Shown: one piece after another, positions 33,253 through 44,966 of the stretch | Position numbering within the stretch: the stretch's first letter is position 1 | Layout: every line of letters starts with the position of its first letter | DNA from: Drosophila persimilis | Lineage: Eukaryota; Arthropoda; Insecta; Diptera; Drosophilidae | Assembly: GCF_003286085.1 (NCBI RefSeq) | Contig: NW_020825307.1 | Coordinates: 1 to 64,000 of the forward strand | Length of the DNA stretch: 64,000 bases | Reading direction: 5' to 3' | The notes under the pieces: generated by a model | Databases searched by the model: none | Seen by the model: only the letters and a program-made list of their open reading frames with translations | What the model was told of the DNA's origin: nothing | Translations under genes and position numbers: made by a program

Positions 33253-34494
33253 GTGGATCAACTAACTTTAGATTTTGAAAAGCTAAAAATGATTAACTCT
33301 CAAACAAGGACCGATCTCACAGCAGATCTGGTCAAACAATTGATAGCACTTCAAATTTCACAAGTACAAGAGCAAATTGTAAATTTAAAACAACAAATAG
33401 AAACTAAATCCGATCAGGTATCAGATTATCAGGCAGAAACAATAGACGAGACAATAAAAGATGACACCACATTAAAGGTAATAGAATCCCTACCAATTTT
33501 CAATGGTGGATTAAACCAATACGTAGGATGGAGGGAAGCTGCAGAAACTGCAGTGAAGTTATATAAGAAAGGAAGTAAGCAATATTATATTGCATTAACA
33601 ATTTTGAGAAACAAAATAACAGGACCAGCACATGACGCACTGACCAACCACGGGACAGTTTTAAATTTTGATGCCATACTTTCACGCCTTGACTTTGTTT
33701 ACAGTGACAAGAGACCAATTTACATAATAGATCAGGAGTTAAGCGTTCTCCGACAAGGGAACCTTTCAATTATAGATTTCTATAACGAGGTTAACAAGAA
33801 AATGACCTTGTTAATAAATAAGACAATAATGACTCACGGAAAGGACAGTGAAATCACCAAAGAATCAAATAAAAAAATTAGAGACAATGCCTTACGCATT
33901 TTTGTCACTGGCCTAAACGGCGGCATTGCAGAAATCCTATTTTCATTGAATCCCCCAGATTTACCGAATGCCTTGGCAAAGGTACAGGAATTGCAATCTA
34001 ATAACATTCGGGCCCAATTTGCCTACCAATTCAGTGGCCCCAGAAATTCAGGGAATAATAATTACAATACCTTAAGATTCAACCAACGACAACCTAGGAC
34101 TAATAGTTCACCATTCGACCAAAAAAGGGATTTTCAGAGGAATAACATGTCATGGGGACAACCCTATTTCTTGGGTAGTAGACAACAAAATCAGGCCCAG
34201 AACCAATGGATGTAGACGAATCGATACAAATCCAGAACCGACAGAACAGCAATCAATTCAGGGGAAATAATAATAATAGAAATTAGCGGGAGAATACTAA
34301 CGGTTATTATAGGAGAAATAATAACAATTATAACCAAGCTCAGCATTTTAGGGCAAACGTAGTACCGAATAATCAGTCTAACGCAAATCAAGCGCAGAAA
34401 CGAAAACCAAATGAAACGTCGGAACAACCGGCTAATAAAGCAATGCGAATAAATAACATTGAGGAGGATCATTTTTTAGATCAGCCCCCGAAGT
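33253..34494 (+). pseudogene. gag: Errantivirus gag, copy 2, frameshifted
   Basis: Open from GTG 33253 to 34215; it matches copy 1 closely until a 1-bp deletion at about 34197 shifts the frame. A second defect, a stop codon at about 34284, lies in the original frame. The Asn-rich tail and the T TTT TTA slippery site (34472-34478) remain readable. The start codon is GTG, as in copy 1. Confidence 0.9.
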
Positions 34495-34547
34495 AGGTCC
34501 GCCCTACTTAAAAAGAGTAGATAAAAAAATAAACAGAGAATTAAAAG

Positions 34548-37500
34548 TTTTGATAGATACTGGAGCAACTTCCTGTTATATAAAAAAAGGAATTTACGAA
34601 AATAAAAAAGAATTATCAATTTATAAGAAAGTTGCTACAGTGAACTAGCGCTTTAACATAAAGTAGGAATACTGTCGCGTTAGGAATATATATACAAATA
34701 AATAAATAAAAATAAATGGGTTTTCAATAATTAAATATTTCCATAATATAACAATTTTCAACACAAAACAAGTGTTTTACGAAATAGATGGAATGGAGGC
34801 AGATTTACTAATAGGATTTAACCTATTAAAGAAAATCGGAGCTGTTATTGATACAGGAAAGGGGACTTTAAGTTATAAAGACAATGAGGAGAAACTAATA
34901 TATGACGAGGTCCTTTCTTTAAACAAATTAACCTTTATAGAAGGAAAAACCATCCTTCCGTTGAAGGAATATATAATAATAAAATATTTTGAAGAAGAAA
35001 AAGAAATGAAAAGTGATTCAGTAAACGTAGAAGGAAGTTTATATAGCTTGGGATCAAAAAATCCTGAGCACGCCGACGAAGAATTATCCGTCAATAGTTT
35101 GGGATTCAAATATCCTGAACCCGCCGTCGTTGAATTATCCGACATCCAAAGTTTTAATAGTTTGGGATTAAAATATCCTGAGCACGCCGTCGTTGAATTA
35201 TCCGACACTAAAAATTTGAATAGTTTGGGATTAAAGAATCCTGAACACGCCGTCGTTGAATTATCCGACAATGAACAATTTAAAAGTTTGGGATACAAAA
35301 ATCCTGAACGCGCCGTCGTAGAAATATCCGACATTCAAAATTATGCAAATTCTGAATTGAAAAAAATGAAATTGTATAACACAATAACCTACAATGAGGA
35401 CAATTTAGAAAATCTCAGAGAGAAAATGGTATCTATCATCAAAGAAGACCATGCCAATATAGATTTACAGTTACCGTTCAGAACGGATATAAAAGGAGAG
35501 ATTAACACTGAACATGATAGACCGGTATATGGCAAGCAGTATCCATATGCTTATTCGGTTAACGATTTCGTTAATAACGAAATAAGTAAAATGTTAGATG
35601 AAGGTATAATCAGACCTAGTAAAAGCCCATATAATTCACCGGTAATAGTAGTACCAAAGAAGGGAGTAAATGAGGACGGAACTCCTAAACATAGATTAGT
35701 AATAGACTTTAAGAAACTTAATGAAAACACCATACCGGATACATACCCTATGCAAGATCCTTCAGTAATCCTTGCCAATTTAAGTAAGGCAAAGTATTTC
35801 TCGGCCATTGATTTAGAGTCAGGTTTCTATCAGATTTTAATAAGGGAATCAGATATTGAAAAAACATCTTTTTCCATAAATAACGGCAAATATGAATTTC
35901 TAAGAATGCCTATGGGATTGACGAACGCTCCCAGAATTTTCCAAAGTGCAATGGACGATATACTTAGAGAACAAGTTGGGAAAACTTGTCACGTTTATAT
36001 GGACGATATAATAATATTTTCAAAAACTATAGAACAACATTATAAATATCTAATTCATATAATACAGATATTGCAAAACGCTAACATGAAAATTTCCCTA
36101 GAAAAGCCTAAATTCTTTCAATTGGAAACCAAATTTCTGGGATACATTGTTTCCCAAAATATCATTAAAACAGATCCAGACAAAATCTCCACAATACAAA
36201 ACTATCCAATTCCTAAAAATATCAGAGAGCTACGTAGCTTCTTAGGACTAACAGGGTATTACAGAAAATTTGTCCGAAATTATGCTACAATTGCCAAACC
36301 ATTAACAAAATATCTGCGTGGAGTAAATGCGAAAGTTTCACGAAGGGCATCCAAGAAAACATTAATACAGCTGGATGAACCAGCAATTGGAGCATTTAAT
36401 AATTTAAAGGACAGTTTAATAGCGCATATTGAATTAGTACAACCAGATTACAATAAAAAATTCACATTAACCACAGATGCATCGGACATAGCAATAGGTG
36501 CAGTTTTGTCGCAAGATGGGAATCCCATAACATTTATTTCTAAAACTTTAAGTAAAACTGAGCAATTATATGCTACTAATAAAAAGGAATTATTAGCTAT
36601 TGTATGGGCATTAAAAAATTTGCGAAAATTTTTATACGGTGTGAGTGGAATTGAAATACATACAGATCACAGACCTTTGTCCTTTGCAATGTCGCAAAAA
36701 AATCCAAATGTTGAAATGAAACGTTGGTATTACTTCATAGAAAGTTTTACACCAAAAATCATTTATAAGCCAGGCTCAACTAACGTAGTAGCGGACGCTT
36801 TATCTCGGATTAAAATAAATCATATGACAGATAGTGATGTCGACCAGACAGAATCAGAATCAGACATAAATACTCAGCATTCAGCAGAGAGTAGTTTTGA
36901 AAACGTCATTCAAGAGACTAGCAAGCCTTTAAACCAATTTAAACAGCAGCTACTATTAGCGCAAGGGAGATTCACAGTTCATGAGTTAGTAAAAGTTTAT
37001 GAAAATAACCGACATATTATTGAATTTGATACGGTTGACAATCTGCTAATCATTTTAAAAGAATTTATTCAGCCTCACTTAACCACAGGAATACACTGCA
37101 CTTTAGAAGATTTATACCTTATCCAAAATAAGCTAAAGGAAAACTTCATAAATAAATTTCTCTTCACGAGAAAGTTCCTCCAAGATGTAGTAAATTCAGA
37201 AGATAAAGCTATAATTATAGAAGTAACACATTGCAGAGCCCATAGAGGACTAGACGAAAATTACAAATAAATAACTATGATGTATTATTGGCCAAACCTG
37301 CACAAAAAATTAAAAGAATATATAAAAAATTGTGAGATCTGTAACAAAAACAAATATCACAGACACCCTGTAAAAATTCCAATCGGGGAAGCTCCCAGAA
37401 GGAGATCAATTACACTTAGACATATACTATGCCCAAAACCTAACATTCATAACGTGTATAGATTCTTATTCCAAATACTTGGTGGTCAAGGAAATTCAAA

Positions 37501-38081
37501 GTAAATTAAACATTGAAAATAAGGTAATGGAAATTTTGCAACACTTTCCGTTAGCAACATCATTAATGACTGACAACGAACCAAGCTTTACTTCAGCACA
37601 ATTTAGATCATTCATACAAAGAAGTAACTTAACTATTTATTATGCTGATCCCAGACACAGCACCTCAAATGGTCAGGTAGAAAGGGTACATTCCACACTA
37701 ACAGAAATAGCGCGGTGCATCAAGGATGAACTAAATCTAACAGATTATTCAGAAATAATAATAAGGGCGGCACTGAAATATAACCTGACGATACATTCAA
37801 CGACCAATCAAATGCCATATGACATATTGTATAACAAAATAGGACACAAACCTAATCCAATATTACTTAAGGAAGCTCAGACCAAAATGCTTAAGCTACA
37901 TAACAAAGATAGATGAGAAAAAGATTATAAAATAGGAGAAGTAGTTTATGAAAAGAAATTCGGGGAAAGAAATAAACTTCAATCCCGATACAAAAAGTAG
38001 GTAGTTAAGGAAAATCGACCGAATAAAATTATAATCAACAATAGAAACAGAATTATACATAAAGATAACATCAAATATTAA
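34548..38081 (+). pseudogene. pol: Errantivirus pol, copy 2, multiply broken
   Basis: Relative to copy 1: a 72-bp foreign insert at 34645-34716 with stops inside protease; the minisatellite has five units (35045-35330) instead of four; a CAA-to-TAA stop at 37268 before integrase; an 11-bp deletion near 37396 in the integrase core; further stops at 37914 and 37998. The RT region (34772-37270) is open and keeps YMDD. No functional enzyme set can be made. Confidence 0.92.
34645..34716. other. 72-bp foreign insert in copy 2 pol
   Basis: CTAGCGCTTTAACATAAAG through AAATAAATAAATAAAAATAAA interrupts GTGAA/TGGG of pol. The A/T-rich tail resembles the 3' end of a truncated retroposon. No convincing target duplication. 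Family not recognised. Confidence 0.6.
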
Positions 38082-38097
38082 ATATTTTTTCCAGAAA

Positions 38098-39500
38098 ATG
38101 TATGCGAATATACTTATACTGACTTCGGAAGTAATTGACTATACGCATAGTGACTATCTATTGCTCAAAGACGACAGAGACGTTTACACTTATGACACAT
38201 ACGCTGAACTTTTCCATATTACTAATTTGAGTTTTTATAGAGAGATAATTGATAAAGAATCCAAATATGTCAACAAATCAATTAATTCAGACGATGAGTG
38301 GGAAATATCAATGGACTTAAGTCTATTAAAATTAATGATTTCAGAATCAGTTCCAAAACGGAATGAAAGGGGAATAAATGAATTAGGTACCATTTGGAAA
38401 TGGATAGCAGGCAGCCCTGATCATGACGACTTTTTGAAAATACAAAATAAAGTAAATGAATTAACTGAAAATAATAATAAACAATTTGTAATAAATTCCA
38501 AATTTTTCAAAGAAATTGAATTGCTATCAAATTCATTAAAAAATGTCATCTTCAATGAAGAAAGGATACTGAGAAAGCATCGTTTACAATTAATAACTTT
38601 TGACCTACTAAATTTAGTTGATACAATAACCCTCTTAAAAGTAAACATTTTCAATACAAAAATTTTAAATAAAAACGAAATAGAGGACATTTATAAGCAT
38701 GAAAAACATCCTGTTGAACTGTCTGATCTGCTGGACATTGCAACGGTTAAAATAATTCGAAATGCAGATTTAATAATCATTTACATAAAATATCCTCAAA
38801 TTAAAGATATTTGCAAGTTTTACCATGCAAGAGCCATCTCACAAAATGATGGAATGTTAGTTATAAATGAAAAAGTTTGTGAATGTAAGAAGAAATACTA
38901 TTTAATGAATAATTTTAAAAGTGAAACTTTTAATATTTACGCACAAATAAATTTAAAGAAGACCTGTTTCACCAATTTACTTAATGGCTTTAAAGCCAAC
39001 TGCACTAAAAAAAGGGAAAAAACAAAGAAATAGACATCATTCAGGATGGTGCCATATTAGTTTCAGGCAAAAATATCGTAGACAATACTACTTTGTTAGG
39101 ATCGTATCTCCTTATATTCAACAACACAATTGTAATAAATAATATAACCCACATAAATGATAAGGGTAAAATTCTAAGATATATATCGCATCATAGATAT
39201 AGCGATTTTGAATTAGTTGATTATATACAATCGAATGATAAGCAATTTTCTTTTGATAATGTTAATATTTTAAATCCCCTTATAACATTAGGTAATACGG
39301 CCTTACCATTAACAACATTATTTTTAATCATTTTGATATTGATAATGTTATTTTACTTCGGCTATAAATTAACCAAATTTTTACTTATTAAATCAATAAG
39401 AATACCGTCAGAAGAAATAGTGGAAAGCAACAATCAAATACTGTCAGAAGAAATTAGAGCTCTATCAGAACTTCAAAATGTATCGGGACGAAACATTTAA
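38098..39500 (+). pseudogene. env: Errantivirus env, copy 2, broken
   Basis: Same product as copy 1, but with an 18-bp in-frame deletion in the signal peptide near 38124 and a 1-bp deletion in an A run near 39020 that ends the frame at 39033. The remainder, including the transmembrane segment, is in another frame (39093-39500). The basic cleavage site is changed to KRNER but still fits RxxR. Confidence 0.92.
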
Positions 39501-39510
39501 GAATGGGGGG

Positions 39511-40041
39511 AGTTAACGTACCCAATTCTATTGAGCTCTTATACGAGTTGTAAACAATCTTTGGCTTTCCAAAACGAAAACAATTTCAATCTTGGGCCTC
39601 CGCCTAATTGATTTCTAAGATATACAATCTCAAGGGCTCCCGCCGCAATCCCAATCTTTGACACTCGCCTAAATGGAAAACCAATGTTTGCCCACACCCG
39701 GCTTCTCATAAACAATCTCACACCCGGCTTTCTGCAGATCCTGCACTTTAGGCCTTTTACAGTTCTCTCTTTGGATGACGAAATCCAATACTCGGGATGG
39801 CGAAATCAATTGAAATGTTTATAGAAAAACTATTCCCGAAAGGGATCAACGATGCAAAGACCAGAAAGTTCAAGTCAGTCTTGATCCAGAAGCGACACCG
39901 CAAAGTCTAGCCAAAAATTAAGATCGCGCAATCCCTTTGCCCGGAATCCTTTGTGACCCTCTACTTAAATCTATATCAGTGAAGTTATAAGTAAAATAAA
40001 AACTTTTTAAAAACACAATCCGCTACCGCAGTTATTTAATT
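39511..40041 (+). repeat. 3' LTR of errantivirus copy 2 (531 bp)
   Basis: Follows the GGGGGG polypurine tract. AATAAA lies near 39995. Differs from the 5' LTR at about 11 sites. Confidence 0.94.
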
Positions 40042-40045
40042 TGCA
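40042..40045 (+). repeat. Target-site duplication TGCA, right of errantivirus copy 2
   Basis: Matches 32129-32132. BEL-Ab integrase resumes with TACGAATACGGC. Confidence 0.93.
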
Positions 40046-40702
40046 TACGAATACGGCAATATATCCCTTATAGGATTTCTGCCCCCGGTTTTTTGAGCAT
40101 CGTATGTGGTAAGGCCCGGCGAAGTCTACCTTTGTATTTGTAAACGGGTGCGACATTGTAGCTCTGTGTTTCGGCAGATTTCCCATAATTTGTTCTGCAG
40201 TATTCTGTCGATACCTAGCACAGGTGACACACTCTTTGAGTTTTTTCTTTAAGCAATTTCTTAGCCCAAATATCCAAAATTTTTGCTGGATATAGTTTCG
40301 CGACAAATTAATTCCACCGTGCAATGTTTCTTTATGTGCGTTTTTGATAATTAAAGTCGTCAAGTGACACTTATATAAAATCAAAGGATGTTTAACCTCA
40401 AATTCCGCGTTGGAGTTTTGCAATCTACCTCCAATCTAACTATCCATCTTTATCTAAGAACGGATTTAAGCTTAATAGTTTATTTTTGTTTCTATTTCCT
40501 TTTTATTAATTAGGCTATCTATTTCGGAACTGAATTGGATAGTTTGTTGTTGTTTTATTATTAATACATTGGCACTCTTAATCTCCTTCACTGTCAAAAA
40601 TGGAGGAAATTCTGTCTTTTTGGTTTTGATTTAAATAAGCCTCAATACATATGCAATGATTGTTTCTAGTTTATGCCTAGACGAATATTTTTCTAATAAT
40701 TC
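40046..40702 (-). pseudogene. pol: BEL-Ab integrase, unit 2, right part
   Basis: Encodes the H2C2 finger and integrase start, open to 40423, then the pol segment upstream of it. Ends at the Osv LTR at the same base as in unit 1. Confidence 0.85.
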
Positions 40703-41506
40703 TGTAACGAACCTAAAAGGTTTCGATACGATCAGTCCCCGACTTATAATGAGCGCATCGCACCATACCCCACAACCAACGCCCCCTCTCCGCACGCAGC
40801 CACAGATCAACACACGACAACTCCATAACGCTGACCAAAGACACCAGGTCACGCGGACTTTCCCCACTCCAGGCCAAGCCATCGGCCAAGAGCGGTCTTC
40901 CGGGTTCATCAACTGCGGAAAGATGACGCCGCGAAAATCTGCGACGATCACCAAGAACGGCAAAGTGCACCACGACGCGGAAGTGCATTTTCAAACCCGC
41001 AGACCCAGCAATAAGGGCCCATAAAAAGACGACGACGAAAACCAAGAAGCAACTTACGCAGAAACCCGGCTCAGAGTACGGACGTTGTACCGGAGTTTAC
41101 GCAGAAATCGGCTCACAGTACGGTCGTTGTACCAAAACTTACGCAGAGACCCGGTCCGGAGTACAGACGCGGTACCCGGAACTCACAAGAAGACATCGGC
41201 GACCAATTAAAATAAGTTCATTTAAACTGCTAAGAAGTATAATAAAGTGTCGAATTATCAAAGTAAAAACACCCGATTGCGTAAGTTCACTCCAATTAGT
41301 CGAGGCACCGATGCCACCCCGCCCCGTGTCCACGCAGCCGTTTCGTATGCACGACGAGCGACGCCCATTCTAGCCCCGATCCGCCCCTCTACGATAGGCC
41401 GCCCCCCGACGCCGCCCTTAAGGTTCCATCCAATTTCTACAAATTTCTTGTGGATTGACCCCTGGACGGTACTGAGCTTACCTCAGCCTGAAATAGGTCC
41501 ATCACA
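40703..41506 (+). repeat. Osv 5' LTR, unit 2 (804 bp)
   Basis: TGTAACGAACC to CATCACA. Contains a tandem ACTTACGCAGA-type unit repeated about three times (41050-41170) and AATAAA at 41241-41246. This is the fuller version of the LTR. Confidence 0.8.
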
Positions 41507-41508
41507 AG

Positions 41509-41526
41509 TGGCGCCCGAGCAGGGAC
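41509..41526 (+). promoter_or_regulatory. Osv primer binding site, unit 2
   Basis: TGGCGCCCGAGCAGGGAC, as at 24032-24049; fits the tRNA-Lys(UUU) 3' end with one mismatch (from memory). Confidence 0.8.
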
Positions 41527-41799
41527 CTAAGGGAACGTCAGCGAGGGTTTGTGGTATAAAACCCCACGGCCACTAGAGCAAGAACACAAGAGAACAACCC
41601 AAAGAAAACCCCGACCTCGCGCAATATCAACGGCAAGAGTTGCGCAACGAGCAGACGAAAGCGCGACACAGCGACAGAGAAACGCTAACAGTGCCGTCAC
41701 CCCGAGAAGAAATTCGAAGCGTCAGCCGCGAAGCTCGACACAGTGCCCTAGTGAAGGAAAAGCCAAGCGAAACAGCCAACTCGAGCAACAATCGGAGCG

Positions 41800-42845
41800 A
41801 TGGAATCCCATACAGAGGAACAGCCCAGTGGGTATTACCCTGGAGAATTCGTCGCCAACCCAGGGGTGAGTACCGGCTGGATGCACAAACGCGGAGGAAT
41901 TCGGATTCAGCCCCGAGGGTAACGTGGAAGATTTGCGGAGGAGTTTCGCCGAACTAGTCGCCGGGCCCCTCGAACACGATGCCAGGTGTCAGGTTGGCGG
42001 AGCTCGAGCGGCAGTACGCCAGATCGCCAGGACGAACCAGATCGCCACAGCCCGCCATGGCCCCACAGACGGTCATTACTACAGTCACGCCGCACAGCGT
42101 GATGGCGTGATATATGTAAATATATCGCACTAATCGAGGCTAAGCTGCAAATAAACATTAGACACCGTGGTTGAAATCCCTCCCTGAGGAACCGCCACGT
42201 AAAATAAAGCTGAGAGATCAGATTCATTCAGTCACGCCGCACAGATGGCGGAACGGATCCGAAAGTGGGGAATTGCTTCCGCACCAGCCGACTCCAGAGC
42301 GCCTCTTCCTAGCCTTTTTCCTGCCTCCCCGGTACTTCGAGCAATTGGAAGACCACATCAGGGACCGCAAACAAGCGGTGGGCGAAGCGTTCAAGGACTT
42401 CGTCATCGAGCTCCGGTTGCTCATGCACCACGCCGGGTACGACGAAGCCAAGGAACTTAGCCGGATCTGTGACAACACCCTCCCGGCGTACCAGCTGTAC
42501 GTGCGAAGACACGAACTGAGAAGCATCCAGGAACGAAGCGTACCAGCGATCCTCATCCCCCCTCGACAACCACCCAGGTATACGCGGCCAACGGCACAAC
42601 AAAACGAAAGCGGGACGAATCGGGCCCAATTCCGAGAACCTCACTGGAACACCTCGGAACCCGCAAGGAAGCCGCACCAGGCCGGCGCTCCAGCACAGGA
42701 AACGGCACATAGAATGATCACCACCCCGCCAACCCACACGCAGCTTGTCGACGCTGCGGAGAAGCTGGACATGTTTCTCGCGACTGCACCAACCCATCGA
42801 TCCTCTTCTGTTGGGAATGCGGCAGGCGCGGAACGCGCACCGTAG
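41800..42845 (+). pseudogene. gag: Osv gag, unit 2, broken
   Basis: Starts with the same ATG as unit 1. A 31-bp deletion near 41893 and a 131-bp insertion at 42098-42228 break the frame. The capsid-type part (LEDHIRDRKQAVGEAFKDF... and LRLLMHHAGYDEA) is open from 42171 to 42845 with a small block (KPHQAGAPA) absent from unit 1. Confidence 0.72.
42098..42228. other. 131-bp insertion flanked by 16-bp direct repeats
   Basis: CAGTCACGCCGCACAG occurs at 42082-42097 and 42229-42244; in unit 1 it occurs once. The insert contains AAATAAAC and AAATAAAG. The 16-bp duplication fits target-primed retroposition, but the insert lacks a terminal poly(A) and is not recognised. Confidence 0.6.
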
Positions 42846-43973
42846 GATGTTTCCGCCGGTACCCGTCGGGAAACGTCTCGCGTCCCCAGTTGACACGGGA
42901 ACAGCAGGGCACGACGCTCCCTCAGACAACCAACTAAGAAACCCGCTACAAGTACACGACGGCCGGATAATGGCGAGAGTGACCATCGGAGGACGGTGCA
43001 CGGAAGCCACGGTCGACACCGGGGCGTCCCGAATCTTCATTAACGCCGACCTCGCCCGCATACTCGGCCGCGACAACGACCTGGGATCCGCATGTGTCCC
43101 GATACGCCTAGCCGACAGCTCGGCTCGCGAGATAACTCAGATCTTGCTAGCGCGCGTCAAACTAGACGAACAAGAGGTACGGATGCCACTCCTGGTACTA
43201 CCCAATATGGTAGAGCAAGCCATCATAGGGATGGATTTCCTGTGCGCCACTGAAACCACAATACAATGTGGCGCCACACGCCTCCATCTCCAAGACCCCC
43301 AACGCCCCATCCCAAACACTCCGATTATCACCGGCAGCCAAAAAGCGAGCCGGTCTCCAGAGGGCACCGACGCGGTTCCACCAACGAAGGGAAAGGAACC
43401 AAGGACTCAGCAACGACAGCCGCCACGCAGCAGCCAGGCGCTCGAGGTACTAGCTCCGACCGCCACCCTGGCCCACGAACGCGTCGACACCGCCCTCGAC
43501 GCGAAGACGTCACCGGCCGACCCGCTACTCCCGCGTCCCCTCAGGCAGGAACCGGGAAAGGCGATCACTGCCACACGAGGCACCCACCGGAACTCCGAAG
43601 CACCTGGAGCCGACGCACCATCGATCGTCCCCGACATCATGGAACGCCTCCCGGGCAACACCTCGTACGGCGCCGGCATGCGGCCCAGCACCACGTCTGG
43701 AGCCATGTCGGTGAACTTCAACGCCCAAACTAGCCGTTGGTCAAACGCTACGATCGCCATCGAGACCCGCACGTTCGTACATCACGCTGAGTACAATGTC
43801 GCGCAAGCACCCCCCAGGACACACACGAGCCCCCTACTCATGATCGAGGCACCCGCCGTCGTCGCCAGCATGAGCGAATGCACTCGCGAAGTCGAACCAC
43901 CAAGCGCATTCGACACAACGATCCTCCCCGAGAACCCCGATCACACTTACGACCCAGGAATCGACGACCCACC
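42745..43973 (+). pseudogene. pol: Osv protease and pol N-terminus, unit 2, interrupted by BEL-B
   Basis: Aspartic protease motif at 43015-43029 (DTGAS), as in unit 1, with AIIGMDFL downstream. About 130 bp of the Pro-rich linker is deleted after ITGSQ. The frame runs to CCACC, where BEL-B is inserted, and the remaining pol resumes at 52060. Confidence 0.76.
43969..43973 (+). repeat. BEL-B target-site duplication CCACC, left
   Basis: CCACC directly before the 5' LTR, repeated at 52060-52064 after the 3' LTR. Five bp is the usual BEL/Pao duplication length. Confidence 0.9.
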
Positions 43974-44552
43974 TGTTCAGCCACAGACATGTATTTAATG
44001 AATATTAGGCAGATACAGTTCAATCTCATACACAAATACTCATAAGTAAAATTGTCCATGTCACTTCATGTGAATGAATATGACGACACGAAAAATACAT
44101 TAGAAAGTAAGAATAGACAATAGCACTTGTAAACTCGAACCAACCAAAAGGGATCAAGTAATAAACTATTTACTTTATTGCTGCCAAGTACCTAAGTAAA
44201 TGCACTGAAATATAACCCCCGCACAGAGTAAGTGTACCCAATCTAAAAATACACTCGCAAGGAGCCTGTGCGTTCCTTCCCATAGAATAAGAATACCACT
44301 GCTAGCTATATAAGGAGATGCATTTGTTCAATAAAAATCAGTATCAGAAACAGTACCATAGCTGCCTGTCACTTATCTTCCATCGCAATCATCAGAGGCT
44401 GTCGCTGTGTCTTCAGATCCTCCCTTACGCACCATAGGATACCCACTCCGCAGTCCAACTGGTTCAAGTTCTAGTTGCGACGACCAAACTGTAGACGGTT
44501 TATGTACCGTATGCAACCCAGCTTCCTACACACACACACACACACATTAACA
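43974..44552 (+). repeat. BEL-B 5' LTR, unit 2 (579 bp)
   Basis: TGTTCAGCC to CACATTAACA, with (CA)n near the end. Nearly identical to 26491-27069 and 56559-57137. Confidence 0.9.
44307..44342 (+). promoter_or_regulatory. BEL-B core promoter in the LTR
   Basis: TATATAAG at 44307-44314 and an initiator-like TCAGT at 44338-44342, with the A 33 bp after the first T of the box, a fitting Drosophila spacing. AATAAA at 44330 lies between them. Confidence 0.6.
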
Positions 44553-44554
44553 TT

Positions 44555-44572
44555 TGGTGACCCCGACCTTGG
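44555..44572 (+). promoter_or_regulatory. BEL-B primer binding site
   Basis: TGGTGACCCCGACCTTGG, two bases after the LTR. The first 13 nt are complementary to the tRNA-Trp 3' end from memory; the rest diverges. Confidence 0.65.
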
Positions 44573-44966
44573 TCATCCTTTCAAACAGTCTAACAAGCTA
44601 CAGTGAAAGGATTCGATCTGGGCATCAGATTGAAGCAGTCAACAGGACATCTTCAATAAAAATTTGGCATCAGGCCATACACTTACGGTAGCATCTCCTA
44701 CCAATAAGTATCACTTTGGCAAATCTGACATATTCAGGTTATCAGCCAACAGAAAAACAGCTATAGAATTCGATAACCACCAAGGTAATCAATTTTTGTT
44801 GTTCCGTGCGTTCCATAAATTGGAAACAGCACAAATCTATCCATCCAACACATCACCTGTACTATTACCTTTCTGACCAACAACGGTTACGATTCGGAGC
44901 GTATCCAGCTGCAAAGCAAATAAAACACTCCCAAGGGTCAAAAAGTAATAAGTACAAACAGATAGA

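Larger units (their letters stand above)
32133..40041 (+). mobile_element. Errantivirus copy 2, complete with both LTRs, coding region broken
   Basis: A 7909-bp element between two 531-bp LTRs and 4-bp TGCA duplications, inserted in BEL-Ab of duplication unit 2. Same family as copy 1. The LTRs differ at about 11 of 531 positions by eye, so the insertion is not very recent. gag, pol and env each carry disabling changes. Confidence 0.95.
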
